A program made the position numbers and the translations under genes. The notes below the pieces were generated by a model. The model was not told the DNA's origin and did no database searches. It saw nothing but the letters and a program-made list of their open reading frames with translations. A stretch of DNA of 64,000 nucleotides from Boletus sp. NGJ (Eukaryota > Basidiomycota > Agaricomycetes > Boletales > Boletaceae), in NCBI GenBank assembly GCA_019096195.1, contig JAGTXK010000041.1:1-64000 (forward strand), read 5' to 3'. Positions 1 to 11,684 of this stretch are shown piece after piece (the stretch's first letter is position 1; each line of letters starts with the position of its first letter).

Positions 1-154
1 TATTTTCTACTCAGTTATCTCATATCAAGGCCCTCCGGGCGCCACCTGGACCCACACCGTAGTTACAGTACAAAACATGATTTCGCAGCGATTTTTGGGG
101 ACGATGAGGCGTACAAACGGATACAAGTACAGCAATAAGTAGACGATTCGTAAG

Positions 155-979
155 TTAAACAGCGATGTCTTCGTGTTCATCGATCGCGGAGACGCTTCTA
201 TGAAGCAAGGACACGCATTTCAATTCGAATTTCGCTCTCCAGGAGTTCCAAGGGTTGTTGGTTTTTTCGGTCGCTCTCGTGTAACGACGAACGAAAGCTT
301 CAACAAGAACAATATCGTTAACGTGAATGTCTTTGGCAGGCAAGCATTCCATTTTGCTTTTGTCGTCTAACAGTTTCTTATCACCTGATGCATTGAATAC
401 AGCGGTGAACGGCATTCGTTTAGTAACGCCGCGGTCGCGAAAAGACCCTTGAAAGCATGTAGCCATGATATCGTCCCAGGGTCCGGCGAATTCTGTATAG
501 TGTTAGACGATATCGAGAGAGTTTGAAAATAACATACTTGTGATGGGCATACATAGATTCGATAACAGTCTTTGACTCTCGTTGGCTGTGCCTTGCATTA
601 GTGGATCAATAGAGACGCCCACCATCTCTGCGGGCTCGCCGTTTTTTTCGTGGTTGAATTCGAGTAGACGTCCGACGAACCAAAGAGTAACTGGTGTTTG
701 GGACGACCCGTGACACAACAAGGATGACGTATTGTTGAGTGTCTTGCGAGTTCCCCAATCGATGTTGTCAGGTAGGTGTTCGATAGCGAAAGTGCTGTTT
801 TTTGCAGAAGCGTAGTTACCGATGATCAAGAGACGACTAGCGAAAGTAATGAGAGGTGGTTAGGATCGAAGATAGTTATATGCACAAACTTCACAAAAGT
901 TTTTCTAAGGCACTCGGGTACACAGGCGTGAGTTTAGGATCATTAGCGTAACCGTAGACAGAGATTTTGTTAACACCAG
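155..979 (-). CDS. conserved hypothetical protein, 3' part (possible OB-fold), three exons
   Basis: Three exons on the minus strand read as one frame: 979-895, 836-538 and 492-155. The last intron (537-493) is textbook: GTATGT donor, CTAAC branch, TACAG acceptor. The intron before it ends CTAG after a CCTAAC branch. Phases match across both junctions, giving about 240 residues. The product has alternating hydrophobic strands and a segment near the end of the form DIHVNDIVLVEAFV that resembles short OB-fold-like proteins common in agaricomycete genomes; the fold is inference and I do not know the function. No start codon is visible: the first seen exon follows an acceptor at 980, and the small element 989-1235 starts almost at once upstream. 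Base composition is CpG-normal, unlike the next 43 kb. It is probably a host gene whose 5' part was displaced by element insertions. Confidence 0.55.
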
Positions 980-988
980 CTATAGTAC

Positions 989-1235
989 ACATCAGTAAAA
1001 TTACATGCATCTTAATCTGTCTTATTCAGCTTATTGACTTGCACAACATTTCCAAATCTGACACAGAAGCAAATTCTAAGCTTCATTTTGTTGAAAAGTA
1101 AAATAGTTTGATTGTAGTTGATGTTTCTGATGTTCTGGAACACATGATCATGGTATTGAATATATTTTGCAATTTGACAAGCAGAATTAGCTAAAATAAG
1201 CCAGATTAAGACATGTGTAATTTTACTGATGATGG
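989..1235. mobile_element. small inverted-repeat element (MITE-like)
   Basis: About 245 bp bounded by a roughly 30-bp imperfect terminal inverted repeat. The left end (about 990-1020) begins CATCAGTAAAATTACA and includes CTTAATCTG; the right end (1205-1235) is its reverse complement with a 2-3 base shift. There is no coding capacity. The terminal core CATCAGTAAA is the same as at the ends of the neighbouring Plavaka element, so this may be a non-autonomous relative. No clear target duplication is seen. Confidence 0.55.
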
Positions 1236-1342
1236 TCACAGAGACATTAGGTGATGCATACTGTTATCGTTAACATGCTGCAATTCTCGCTGTTTTCCTT
1301 TGTCAGAACAGGGGATACACGGATGAGTCAATTCTGCAACGT
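1236..1342 (-). other. possible interrupted host exon
   Basis: This 107-bp strip lies between the small element and the Plavaka element and has CpG sites, unlike its flanks. On the minus strand it reads open, with residues such as NVAELTHPC. If the Plavaka element is removed at a TA, the frame joins one at about 8895-8812 without a break. It could be a 5' exon of the gene at 155-979, or chance. Confidence 0.25.
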
Positions 1343-1490
1343 TACATCAGTAAATTAACAAAGTGCTTTTTGAGCTTTTTGTTGGTTTTTCATTCATGAA
1401 AAGCATGAAAGCCACAAAGCAATCAAAATCACATTTAAAGCATGATAAACACGAAAGCAGTATGAATAGCCAAAAAGCACATACATAGCA
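1343..1490. repeat. left terminal and subterminal repeats of the Plavaka element
   Basis: The terminal repeat is followed by many copies of AAAGCA or TGCTTT (for example near 1372, 1397, 1403, 1415, 1438, 1452 and 1473). They are probable transposase-binding repeats by analogy with CACTA elements. Confidence 0.55.
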
Positions 1491-1629
1491 TAGCATAACT
1501 AACTTAGAACAAGTACCGTTATAGTGAGAGTGATGATGAATGGATTTGTGCTGGATGACTGCCATACAATGGTGAATACCTCTGGATACTGTCCTAAAGC
1601 ATGCTACATGACCAGCATCACTGGAATAA

Positions 1630-1990
1630 ACTTCATAGTGTATAGTAGTGAGGAGATAGGGGGCTGCAATCACGAGAGCACAAAGGGAAGGTGTGTTCTC
1701 AATGAATTGAGATTCATAGCTTGTTGTAGGTGGGACCTGGTGAATGGGAATGGGGTGAGCAGATTGGGATGGACATGATAAACAGGACATGATGAACAGG
1801 ATACAATGAACAGGACACGACAAAAACAAACTCCATACTAACCTGGCAAATGGGAGTGAGGAGATGGGGGGCTACGACCACGAGAACACAAAAGGAAGGT
1901 GTGTTCTCAACGGATTGAGATTCATAGCTTGTAGGTGGGACCTGGTAAATGGGAATGGGGTGAGCAGATTGGGACAGCCATGATGAACAC
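1630..1990. repeat. direct tandem duplication, about 155-190 bp unit
   Basis: Two head-to-tail copies (about 1630-1785 and 1830-1985) share long blocks such as GGAAGGTGTGTTCTCAA and GGTGAGCAGATTGGGA. They lie in the Plavaka element downstream of the transposase. No function is apparent. Confidence 0.7.
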
Positions 1991-2038
1991 AAACTTCATA
2001 CTGACCTGGCAAATGGGATGGGCAAATTGGATTGCAAC

Positions 2039-5000
2039 TCAAAAAGCTATTGCAAAGGAATGATGATTGGTGAATTTATTGATGTAGAAGAGGTGAAAAT
2101 GGTCATATGACTGATTTGGGGGAATTCCTTGAGTTGGAGGGATTGGCACAGCTTTTTTAAATATAGGAATAAGGTGGGTGGCATGAAAGATTGCATCTGT
2201 GTGTATCACAGCAATCTTGGGCTGTCTTGCCATGGTAACACTGGGCTTGACAACCCACATGCCCATGTCATCATTTGGGGCATCTCCAATGTGATCAAAC
2301 CAGTGCACGACTGCACATGGGTATAGCTGGCCTTGAAATGAAAAGGAAAAAAAAAACCAGCATACAAGCGACATCCATTCCCTAAAAGCCTGTGAATGCT
2401 GGATTGGTGACAACAAAGACACAGTCATGTTGGGGACCTTCATTCCTCCAATTGGGGCAGGATCAGATGTACTCTCTGTGCATGCCTCCTATGCCACACA
2501 AGTCACTGGGGGCATAAAATGTCGAGGATGTGGAGTTGAAAACCAAGATTTTATCAGTGTAAAAGGGGCATATATCACATGGCTGGTCATCATTGGAATG
2601 GATTTTGGTGTGGAGGAAGGCATGGACGAGAATAGAAAGGTGGGGGATTCCAAGTTCAACTGCTAGGTCTGGAATGGTTTTTGCTTGATTTCATTCTAGC
2701 CATATAAATAGTAAGTGTACTATGACATACAAGCAGAGTGCTAAATAACTTACAGGAGGTTCTGGCGAGACACACAAATGCCTCAATGTGATGGCCATCC
2801 ACTGGTCTGGAATCATCAGGATTGTCCTGCTGACTTGTGTTTTCCTCAGCAGGATTTTCTTCAAGCATTTGAGCATCCTGTTGCTCATTGCGTGCATGTT
2901 GATCACAATTGCATTGTACTGATATGCTATATTGTCAGTCTCTGAGGGCATTAAGTAAATGATCTACTTACTTAATACCTAAAGAATATTGGAGTCGCCA
3001 ACAGTGGCCCCAGCCCTCTGGATAAGCATGCCTCTTGACTGGAATTTAATCCAAGTGGCTCTTAGCTTGTTGAGCCTTTGATTGATGACCAGCATCTGAC
3101 TCAATGCTTGGTGATGGCTTGAACGTTGGTAAGGCATCTTCATGGCCTTGATGTGTTTTGACTCGGTGATGGATGAACACAGGCCATTTGGTGTGCCAAA
3201 TAGCTTTATCAGCTCGAAATAATGGGTGAGAGAGTGTTGGCGAGGGAGGGAGAGGGACTGTGCAGCACCAGTATTCATAAAGATAGTGTGAAACTGATGA
3301 AAACAACTAAGGGCATCATCAAGTTGTGTGGGTTCTGTTGATGTAATGATGTCCTTTCATACCAAATAGCAGAATTCCAAGAATGCATGGAATGTGTGTA
3401 GCATGTCATGTGGGACATAGCCTTCAATTGCGGCAAGGTAAACCTGAGCACGAGAAGCAGGACTAATTAGCATATTAAAACTCCAGCTACGAATAAACTA
3501 ACCTTCATGAGCGCTTTTGAATCATCACCTGTCCACTGTTTGAAATGGCAGCCTTGAGGGAAACAGCGGAGACCAGCGAATGAAGCCATAGATGCAATGC
3601 TAGTAACCATGTCTTAGATTAGAACATATATGTGACAGATTCTGTCTTACCAGCGATCAATGTCATCCAAGATTGCATCTGCCTGTTTTTGACCAAAGTT
3701 GATCACTAGATACTTCTCAACCCACTTGACCAGGTGGTCCTTGAAGATGCCTTTGATTAGTTGATGGAGTATGTCTGGAGAGAGAAGTCAACATATAATG
3801 GCTCAAGGAAAATCATTTGTGAACAACTATAAGTTGTTAGAACCTATGCACCAACAAGAGCAGTTGACACTCACCACAATATTGGTGACAATTCCAAACT
3901 CGTTCCACAAATCATTGACATCTAACTCCTCAACGAGAATTTCAGTATGGTCCCGAGAGCGTAATAGTCCACCCTCATCAAGGTTCAACCAGTGCCCAAG
4001 ATATCTTTGATATTGAATTTAGTGAGAGCAAGCATGAAATAAAGAATGGAACAACCTCGCACACCAATTCTGTACGATGCATGCTAATAGGGCTTGTTCT
4101 TTGTAGTCTGCAATATAGGGACCAATACCATAGACCGCTCGGCGATAGTGTTGATCACCACACTGCACCACATCCCATTGGATCATGTATGGTTTCAGCA
4201 CTTGAAGTATGCGAGATAGAGAGACATGGAACAGCTGGTGGTGGAACTCACAAAAATGAGTTGTTCTCACCTCTTCACATGTAGCTATTCATCATTGTTA
4301 TCTAGACTGATTTTTATTATGTTCACAATGTACTTACTTTTGGGAGTGGCAAGGAAGCTGATTAGAGCAACACTGTTGTAATGTGACCATTAAGCGCTGT
4401 TATGGAGGTTTCCAATTGATAGGTATAGGGGATAGTAGTCATGTTGTCCTGTAGCGATGGATACAGTTGTCTTGTTGCTGCCCAACATGACTGGCACAAA
4501 CATTGCACCCTCGCAGTCTGCATGGTCGTGGGCAATCATATCCTGCATGTACAATCAGTTATAATCCTGAAGATAGAGAAATGAAAACATATTGCTTGGT
4601 CCCAAGCCCAATCACCACCCATGAAGTCTTGAAACTGTTGCTTGTCAGACTGTATGTTATATTCCCGATAGGGTTGATAGTCCATCTTGTCTGCTAGCTC
4701 AGAATTGGCCAGAACATTATGGATGATCTGGTGGGGACACCGATACCACACATCATATGTCACATCCATCCAGGGCACCCGCACTTGATCTTCTTTGTCT
4801 GGGATGTTAGTATACTTGAGGGAGAAACACTTCCGTTTGACATCCCCCTCTTGAATGGCGTCAATAGTTCTGTAAACGTCCTTATAATTCTCATACAAAG
4901 GACAGCTGCCTGTCCTGAGGAGAGATTCGCCCCATATGTCCAAGAGAGTGTTGATTTGTTGTGCAGGCATTTGGTTGCATGAGTATAGAAAATTGGCTAG

Positions 5001-5527
5001 TTCAAATTGTAGGTGATCATGAAAAGGTGTCCAGTTGTCCTTGTTATGCGCCACTGGGGGAGAGGGCTGGGCATCAGATAGGAGGAAGTCTCCAGTGGGA
5101 TCACAAGGGAGTACTGTCAATCAATCTGTCAGAAAGAAATAGTATGGTGTTTCGTTAGACTGACCTGTCATAAATGGATGATAGTTATGATAGACAGCAT
5201 CATGAGGACCTAAGTATTCAGCCTCAGCTGGTGGGGGGAAATCCTCGTCTCCTACATCACAAGGAGTTGGACTTTGAGTTGGCTGAGAATTGAGGGAAGT
5301 GGGTGGAGAATTTGATTGGAAATGTGGAGAAGAGGGAGGGATGGACACTCAAGGGTGCTTGGCATGCTGATGTTGTGTTAGCCCCAACTGGTTTTTGAAC
5401 CAACAATTGCAGCCTGGTTCCAGGCACGAATATTGAAGCTGAGCATACTGTGAAGCAGGAAGCATGAGAAGTGACAGAGAGTAAGCACGAATATTGAAGC
5501 TGGGTGTACTGCAAAGTGAGGAGCATG
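2039..5527 (-). pseudogene. Plavaka transposase, decayed multi-exon gene
   Basis: Read on the minus strand, blocks occur in family order. First is an N-terminal C2H2 zinc finger (about 5440-5350; CLEPGC then HQHAKH). Next come the block with FELANFLYS (5120-4600), the block with MIQWDVVQCGD and GIGPYIADYKEQALLAC (4270-4060), LDEGGLLRSRDHTEILVEEL (about 3990-3900), DILHQLIKGIFKDHLV and AILDDID (about 3775-3650), FPQGCHFKQWTGDDSKALMK (about 3570-3500), a cargo block with NGLCSSITESKHIKAMK (3278-3080), and a C-terminal block with SYPCA-like QLYPCAVVHWF and GMWVVKP (2400-2070). A GTTAGT...CTCAG intron is visible near 3506-3440. An in-frame TGA at 3357-3359 sits where relatives, as I remember them, have an Arg; CGA to TGA explains it. 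The gene is therefore probably inactive. The family is a cut-and-paste transposase known from basidiomycetes. Confidence 0.75.
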
Positions 5528-5743
5528 AGAACTGACAGTAAATAGTCAAATTGGTATGGAGCTTGTTGAACCCATCATACGGTCTTTGAAAAACAAGGTT
5601 TGTTGAGGGATGGGGTCAGCGCCATATAAACAGGGAGAGGCTGCCGAATACACCAACTCACTTTTTTTTTCTTCCCCCTTCCTTTAAATACTGTTCCTTC
5701 CCGTTCTCTCAGCACACACATTTGTTTCTGCTGCCACTTAAAT

Positions 5744-8170
5744 ATGGCTGCACCACACTGTCTGAGAGAAGGGGGGAGTCAGGTAGCACTGCCTGCTCAA
5801 GCCTCTGAATGCTGTGTTACACAGAAGTCCAATGCCACTGCTAGACCAGGCTTGCCAGACAAACCAGTGCCCAGACACATGTCTGAGCAGAAACACATGG
5901 ATGAAGAACAAGTTAAGCAGATGAAAGAGGCCAAGAAGATGGCTAGGGAAGATGCTTACCAGCAAATTTCAAGCATGCAAGCACAAATGGTCATCAAGCA
6001 ATCAGGGACCCAAAAGGATTGCAAAGCCATGCGTCTGAAGCCTCACCTTGTCAAAAAGCCTGATGCTGAAAGAAAAAAAAACAAAGTGGTTATCCTACTG
6101 CCCCGTTACTCTGGTTAGTCAGGTTGTCATCAACATGAATGTAACTGACTATGGTTGCTTGCTATCATGGCTTTAGTGCAGGAGGCTGGAAAGGGTCCAG
6201 ATCTGCGAACAATCTTGTCAGACGTGACATGTGAACGGTTGGCTGTGGCAAAAGCACAGATCCAAGCCAGTAGTAAGTACGTACCTAGGTTTTCATAACA
6301 GTAATTAAAGGTAGTGCACTAATGTCAAGTATCCAGTCAGCAGGCTGCCATATCAAACTTGTGCAACAAGACACCTACCTATTGTGATGTGGCTCAGGAT
6401 TCTGTCAAATCATTGTCAACTATTTCTGACATTGAAGATGATGATGATGAGCTCAAGTATGTGATAGAGCATTTCAATGGCAATTCTAAGGTGAGCACTC
6501 ATGTAGTTTACTGGCCACTGAGTTCAATGCTGATATAACTTACAGTACCACCAGCAGGCTACTACTAATATTATAGATGATGATGATATGCTTGAGTATG
6601 CAATGAAGCATTTTGAGGGTGAGTCTAAGGTGGGTGTCAGTCAATTTATTGGCTACCAAGTAGCTGATATTACTTACCGGACTGCCAACAGTCAGCCCTG
6701 TCTCAGCTACAAGTTACGCATATCAACATCGATAACCTTGCCAACTTTATGGATCCTGACCAAACACCATGGCGTGAGCAAGGTAAACTGAAGTGCAAGC
6801 TTGACTTACAGAATCACTGGGAGGAAGATGAAGTCAACACAGAGCCTGCCAGTGAGGGCGAGGCAATGGAGACAGACCTCCAGGGCCCAAGGCATCTCAC
6901 ATGCCAGGAATGCTGTCCAACTTATATATCATGTAACAGCCGTTCACCTCATGTCCTACAGAATGCCATTTCTGTCATTGAAGCTTCTCCAATTCAGAAA
7001 ATCAAGACTGAGGGGATGGAAAGCAGTAACTTATGTCAACTATCCCCAGATGCAACCACTGGTGATATCACATACAGTCCTGTGGCAGCAAGCTCAAGAT
7101 CTCAAAAGGGTTTGAAGAACCCTAGGGTCAAGACTACCAAGGCCAACCTCCCTCTTTTCATGCAAAACAACCCAGATGACAAATGGTCAAAGAACGTTCT
7201 GCCCAGCATCATTCTTTGATATGGGGATTAAGGTAACATATGGAACATCAAGGAGTCTGAGCTTGAGCACGTGCTCATTGCCATTATTGATGTCGTTTAT
7301 CCTGCGTTTGATGAGATTGACGAAATGAAACAAGGTGGTCACATTTACAATTTGGTACGTACTGCTACATTTTTCATATACACAAGTTTAGCAATTGTTG
7401 GGGATCTGACAGGCTGTTCAGCACCTTACTTGCTGGTGTTATATCATCAGGAATGCAGCTGGCCATGTGGTACTCCAGCACCTCAACAAGACAGCCACAG
7501 CTGATGAGTCTAAAGAGTTCATTGCAACCCACTTGCTATCCAAACAAGTGTTTGCATACAAAGGTTTGGAAACCACTGGCCCCTCGGAAGCCTTCATGTC
7601 CCCTCTCATTCTCTCCCTTCTCAGAACTACCCACCTGCAAGACACTCTCAGGTGGGTGGAGGTTCCTGGGCTCAATCTCGATGTGAAATGCGACCATGGG
7701 ATCAAGGGGGTGCTTGTTCTTTGCACTGTTGCAGTTAGTACTAACTTTATTTCTGTGGTGCCATCCAAATAACTAACAATAGTTTGTCAGCTGGAACGTG
7801 CATTGAAATTAGCCCAGGATGGACAACTCAATATTGTTGTAGAGCAGGAAGTGCAGGAAGCAGCCTCAGACACTCACCCAACCAGGGGCATTCGGACAAG
7901 CCACAGGCGACTTCATACTTGGAATCAGGCCATGGGAAAGCTGAGCACTAAGAGAAATGCCTTCTCCCACCAGAACTGGGGCAGGTAGACCCAAATGTAC
8001 TACTGGTCCATCGAAAAATGGGATACTCAAACACTAGGAGACATCATCACCTTGGCACTGGAGGACCTTACCATCCACTGAGATGACAATGCCCAGTTTG
8101 CCTCTGTCATGACCCCAGATGAGCTTGATTCAAGGGCTCAAATGTATAAGCAATTGTGCAACTATTTTTT
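5744..8170 (+). pseudogene. Plavaka-linked accessory gene, uncharacterised, multi-exon
   Basis: A plus-strand gene divergent from the transposase. The first exon runs from ATG 5744 to about 6112 and is rich in Lys, Glu and Gln (coiled-coil-like, around MKEAKKMAREDAYQQ). Further exons follow with good GTAAGT-type donors: acidic DDDD-containing exons (about 6330-6490 and 6548-6630, duplicates of each other), a Glu/Ser-rich exon (about 6690-7219) and a helical C-terminal part (7255-7770 and 7795-8150) with SELEHVLIAIIDVVYP and GLETTGPSEAFMSPLILSLL. That C-terminal part resembles uncharacterised agaricomycete proteins often found with transposons; function unknown. Stops or unresolved splices occur near 7218 and 8082, so it may be broken. 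It could be a transposition helper or a captured host gene. Confidence 0.45.
6425..6690 (+). repeat. tandem exon-plus-intron duplication
   Basis: The exon ending at about 6490 (DDDDELKYVIEHF) and the one ending at about 6629 (DDDDMLEYAMKHF) match. The introns after them match too: both run through TGGC, a GCTGATAT block and ACTTAC before an acceptor. The whole unit of about 135 bp was copied in tandem. Confidence 0.65.
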
Positions 8171-8586
8171 ATTCTTACTCCAAGTTCGGCCAGAATACTT
8201 AATATATCTATACAGCACACCAGCCATTCTGACTATCCCATTGTCCCACTATCTCGCTGAACATATCTTTCTCAGACTCACCATTTGCTTCCGTTTCTGA
8301 TACCCATTATTTCCGCCGTCTCATTAAATGCCCTTTTCTTGGACTTATTGTTTCCATTCACTTCAAATCTGCTGTATATGGGCCCTCCCTTCCAATTCAG
8401 CCTGGGCCATTCTTTACTACCTCCTGTTCACCATCTGTGTTGCTCGTTTCAACCAGACATGAGTACATATATATCATTTTTTTGTGTGGTGTTCTGTGTT
8501 TTCTCACTCTTTGCTCACTCTTTGCTCATGCTTTCCATATTATCTGCAACTTTTGATAGGATGATGACTGCTATGTAGTAGCTTAT

Positions 8587-8811
8587 CACATGCTTTTTAA
8601 TGAATTTTGCTTCCTTTCTATGGTTCAAAATATGAAAAGCATAGTAGAAAGGATGATAAAAGCCAAGGAAGGATAATAAGCAGCACAAATGCTTAGATAA
8701 AAGCAGAGGGATCTGCTTTCTGTGCTTTTCAAGTGGATTCAGCAAAAGCACAGAAAGCAGCAAAAAGTGTGTAAAAAGCACATGAAAAGAATCTTGTCAT
8801 TTTACTGATGT
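8587..8811. repeat. right subterminal repeats and terminal repeat of the Plavaka element
   Basis: Dense AAAGCA/TGCTTT copies (for example GAAAAGCATAG, GATAAAAGCAGAG, AGCAAAAGCACAG, AAAAAGCACATG) end in TTTTACTGATGTA, which mirrors the left end at 1343. Confidence 0.55.
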
Positions 8812-9180
8812 AGGTGCAGCAGATTCATTTTCTGTTAGCATTCCAGTGCTGTTTTGCTTGTCACTTGTCAAACTTTCTCTACAGTTGATTTTGTTTAGCA
8901 TTCGTAAATGCATTGTTGATCACTTACTGTGGATGTTTAGCAACCACCTTCTCAGTGCCAAAAGAATTTGACAATTTACATTTGGTTTTTGATGGCATCG
9001 GCAGCATGTATAGAACCTGTCGAGTTGAAGGTAATTTTGGAAGAATGCAAGCTGGGGCTGGTGAAGAGGAATGCATCAAAGATATCAATCATCAATTTGG
9101 TAATTTAATCTGGGTGTAATAGACGATCTCTGCAGATTTGATGGTTGTCTCCAAGATTGAGTGTCTGACAAACAGTCAGC
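8812..9180. other. inter-element spacer without a recognised gene
   Basis: About 370 bp between the Plavaka element and the poly-C element. A short minus-strand open frame at its left edge (about 8895-8812) may join the strip at 1236-1342. Nothing else is recognised. Confidence 0.4.
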
Positions 9181-9312
9181 CCCCCCCCCCCACTACATCA
9201 CAAATTCAGTTGCTCCAATATCAGTCATTGTAATCAGTCATCATATTCAAAAGGGCGAGCAGGTGACAACTCACCCCCCTATCTCTTGGTGCAGTGGGGG
9301 GGGGGGGGGGGC
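9181..9312. mobile_element. short element with poly-C/poly-G inverted ends
   Basis: About 130 bp starting with a run of about 11 C followed by ACTACATCACAA. It ends with the mirror image, GGTGCAGT followed by about 14 G. CAG lies just outside both ends and may be a 3-bp target duplication. It has no coding capacity, so it is a MITE-like element of unknown family. Confidence 0.5.
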
Positions 9313-9691
9313 AGGATGTTGAGGGAAGTAGAACTAGCAGACAAATGAACATGAAAACACATTAACCAAATGTTCACGAAATGGAATGAGTGCCCATTTA
9401 CATAGATTGATTGAAGCAACAGAAACTGGATTAAGTCAAATTTTCATGATGTTTGAGAGTAACAAACACTTATGATGTGGCTGCAATTGCAGTTAGCATG
9501 AAATTGTCAACAGGAATGTCAACAAAAGTGTTTGGTGTAGAATGAGACAATTCCACTGCTGAGAGACCACCAAACCACGAAAAGGATGCATTGTCAAAAT
9601 GACGTATGGCATGAACTTGAATTGATTCATTGAGAGGAAACAAAAGCTGATGAGCATAAGCTTGATCAATGTAAAATAGTGTTAGTGGGTT

Positions 9692-9955
9692 TCAAAGGTG
9701 GACTGCATAGTTTTCATTGGCGATAGGAATGGCATGAAGAGTGTGGGATGCAATGTAAGGTGGACTGTTTGCAATGTCATTCATGTCTTCAATGTAGGTC
9801 GATCCTTGTGATACATCAAAGCTAATGTTATCATCTTCATCTGCATTTATGTTCGGGAGCATTATACTGCGGCATGAATCTGAGTTCAAGTACATGTATG
9901 GGATCACAATTGTGCTATTTTCTTCTGTGTCAGTTTGGTGGTGAACCACAGGCAC
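9692..9955 (-). other. open frame of 87 codons, unrecognised
   Basis: An acidic, Asn/Asp-rich minus-strand frame with no domain I recognise. It lies in the 3' half of the Helitron region and may be a remnant exon of an element protein. Confidence 0.2.
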
Positions 9956-10499
9956 ACTGACGGGAAGAGGTGTTTCGCATCATGGGGCAAGCATTAAACC
10001 TTGTACGAGATTGCAAGTTAACTGTAGTCATGAAGTCAACACATCGCTTGATTCAAGTCTCAACTGGCATCACTCATGCTATATATTCATTCAACATATC
10101 ATTCAACACCTGCCACTTGCGGTTGAGTAGCCATAATGCCACCTTTAAAGGACAAAACAAGAGCTTGCAGACTTTTGTAGTAGTGAGCAAGGAAGTTTAC
10201 AAAGAGACGATAGTTGTGATAGAACAGGAGATGGATGTGATTGTGATGTAAACAAATTGAAAATTTAAGACTAATCATCGACAATGAAAAGAAATAGTGA
10301 AATTTATTTTTCTGGGTGGAGAGAGAAAGAGAGAAAATGTATGTGGGAGCTATGGAGAGAATTCACTTTTCAGTGTCCATTGGGACAAAGTCACTATCAA
10401 GGCTTCGAGATTTGACAGTATTTTGTACAACAGACATAGCAAGATTACTTGCCAAATGCGAGATCTGATAAGCAGGAATTCACAATGTAGTCACATACA

Positions 10500-10802
10500 T
10501 TGAAAACAATAGGCAAACCTTTCGTGCAGGCAGCAATTGAAGGACATGTTCAAGCTTTAGATGAGCATATATCGTTTTTGCACCTTTTCTGTCACATCTG
10601 ACCACAATATTGAAGGAAACTTCAATGTTGACAAAGTCACCTCTGCATATAGCAGATGGCAGACATCGATGTGGTTTGCCATTGATGATCTTTTGATTGT
10701 CAGTTTTTCAGCAACATGCCACTGACTGTTTATGCTAGCGGCAATGTTAACGGGATCATCTTCAACTGTTAAAACATTGGGTAATGTGTCCATGGTAGCC
10801 AT
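10500..10802 (-). pseudogene. OB-fold-like protein fragment in the Helitron region
   Basis: The minus strand has a start at about 10802 (MATMDTLPNVLTVEDD), then needs a frame change. After that it reads KPHRCLPSAICRGDFVNIEV and AHLKLEHVLQLL down to about 10510. The pattern of a Gly/Asn-Asp-Ile/Phe-Val strand followed by a long strand recalls the end of the gene at 155-979. An in-frame TGA at about 10705 fits C-to-T decay. This is weak homology, judged by eye. Confidence 0.3.
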
Positions 10803-10809
10803 AACTAGT

Positions 10810-11684
10810 CAGTTATATGTTAATTTGCATACTGAATGAATGGTGAAAAGATACAAGGTAACCTTTATAAAAACTTGTCAATAGATACATATATTGTCAG
10901 ACGTGGTCGAACCTTTTTCAAAACCTCTGAGAGCAGTGTGAACAAGCTGGCGAACATGTTGAATCACAGTCAGACCGCACAACCATGGTTCATGGTTGCC
11001 TTTACTTTCAAGTAACAAGAATTGGCTTGCTTTGCGCACACTGTCAGCGGAGCTAAGTGCAAACATGTTATAGAGTTCTGCATAAATATACCTTAAATAC
11101 TGACTGGTCCCAGTCGCCAAAAATATTAATATTAAAATCTTTGTATATGATTATTTGCGAATGGGCACACTTGCGATATGTGGGGTTTTCACATATGATT
11201 GCCCATTCACATACTTCTTCATATGAAATGGGTACATGCATCTATATAGACATGCCTGGAGTGGGCATATGAACTGTCCAGTCAGAAGGCCAATTGGAGT
11301 AGGCAAATTCTCTATTGTGATCTTCATGTATGACAGATTAGTGATCACTATGATTGATAACAACAACTTACCACACACATATGACATTGGACTGAAAATT
11401 GGAGGTAGCAATCTGCAGTGAATGGAAGACAATAATATCCAGTTTCAAGGGTGTAATACACTCAGTCAGATGCAGTGCAGTGCTCGGATCTACCCGTCTT
11501 GCCAAGAATATGAAAAAAGCAGTATTGACATTCAAAAAGGGGGGATGTGTAATTGGTGAAACATATGATCAAAAGATTTCGATCAAGTATTAGACAGATT
11601 TTGATCTTAAAAACTGTGGTAAGTAGGTGCATGGGTGATTGAAAGAAAAACCATTACAATGTTGATTGTCTTCATGAGTATCTA
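10810..11684. other. no recognised gene
   Basis: An AT-rich stretch with only short open frames on both strands (for example 10878-11120 minus and 11236-11421 plus). None resembles a known family. Confidence 0.4.

Larger units (their letters stand above)
1343..8811. mobile_element. Plavaka-type (CACTA-related) DNA transposon, 7.5 kb
   Basis: The ends carry an inverted repeat: TACATCAGTAAATTAACAA at the left, and the reverse complement of CTACATCAGTAAAATGACAA at the right. The sequence is compatible with a TA target duplication around CATCAG...CTGATG. Inside each end lie clustered AAAGCA/TGCTTT repeats, as CACTA-type elements have. It carries two divergent genes: a transposase running left from about 5.5 kb and an accessory gene running right from 5744. 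The transposase carries at least one stop, so this copy is probably not self-mobile. Confidence 0.75.
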
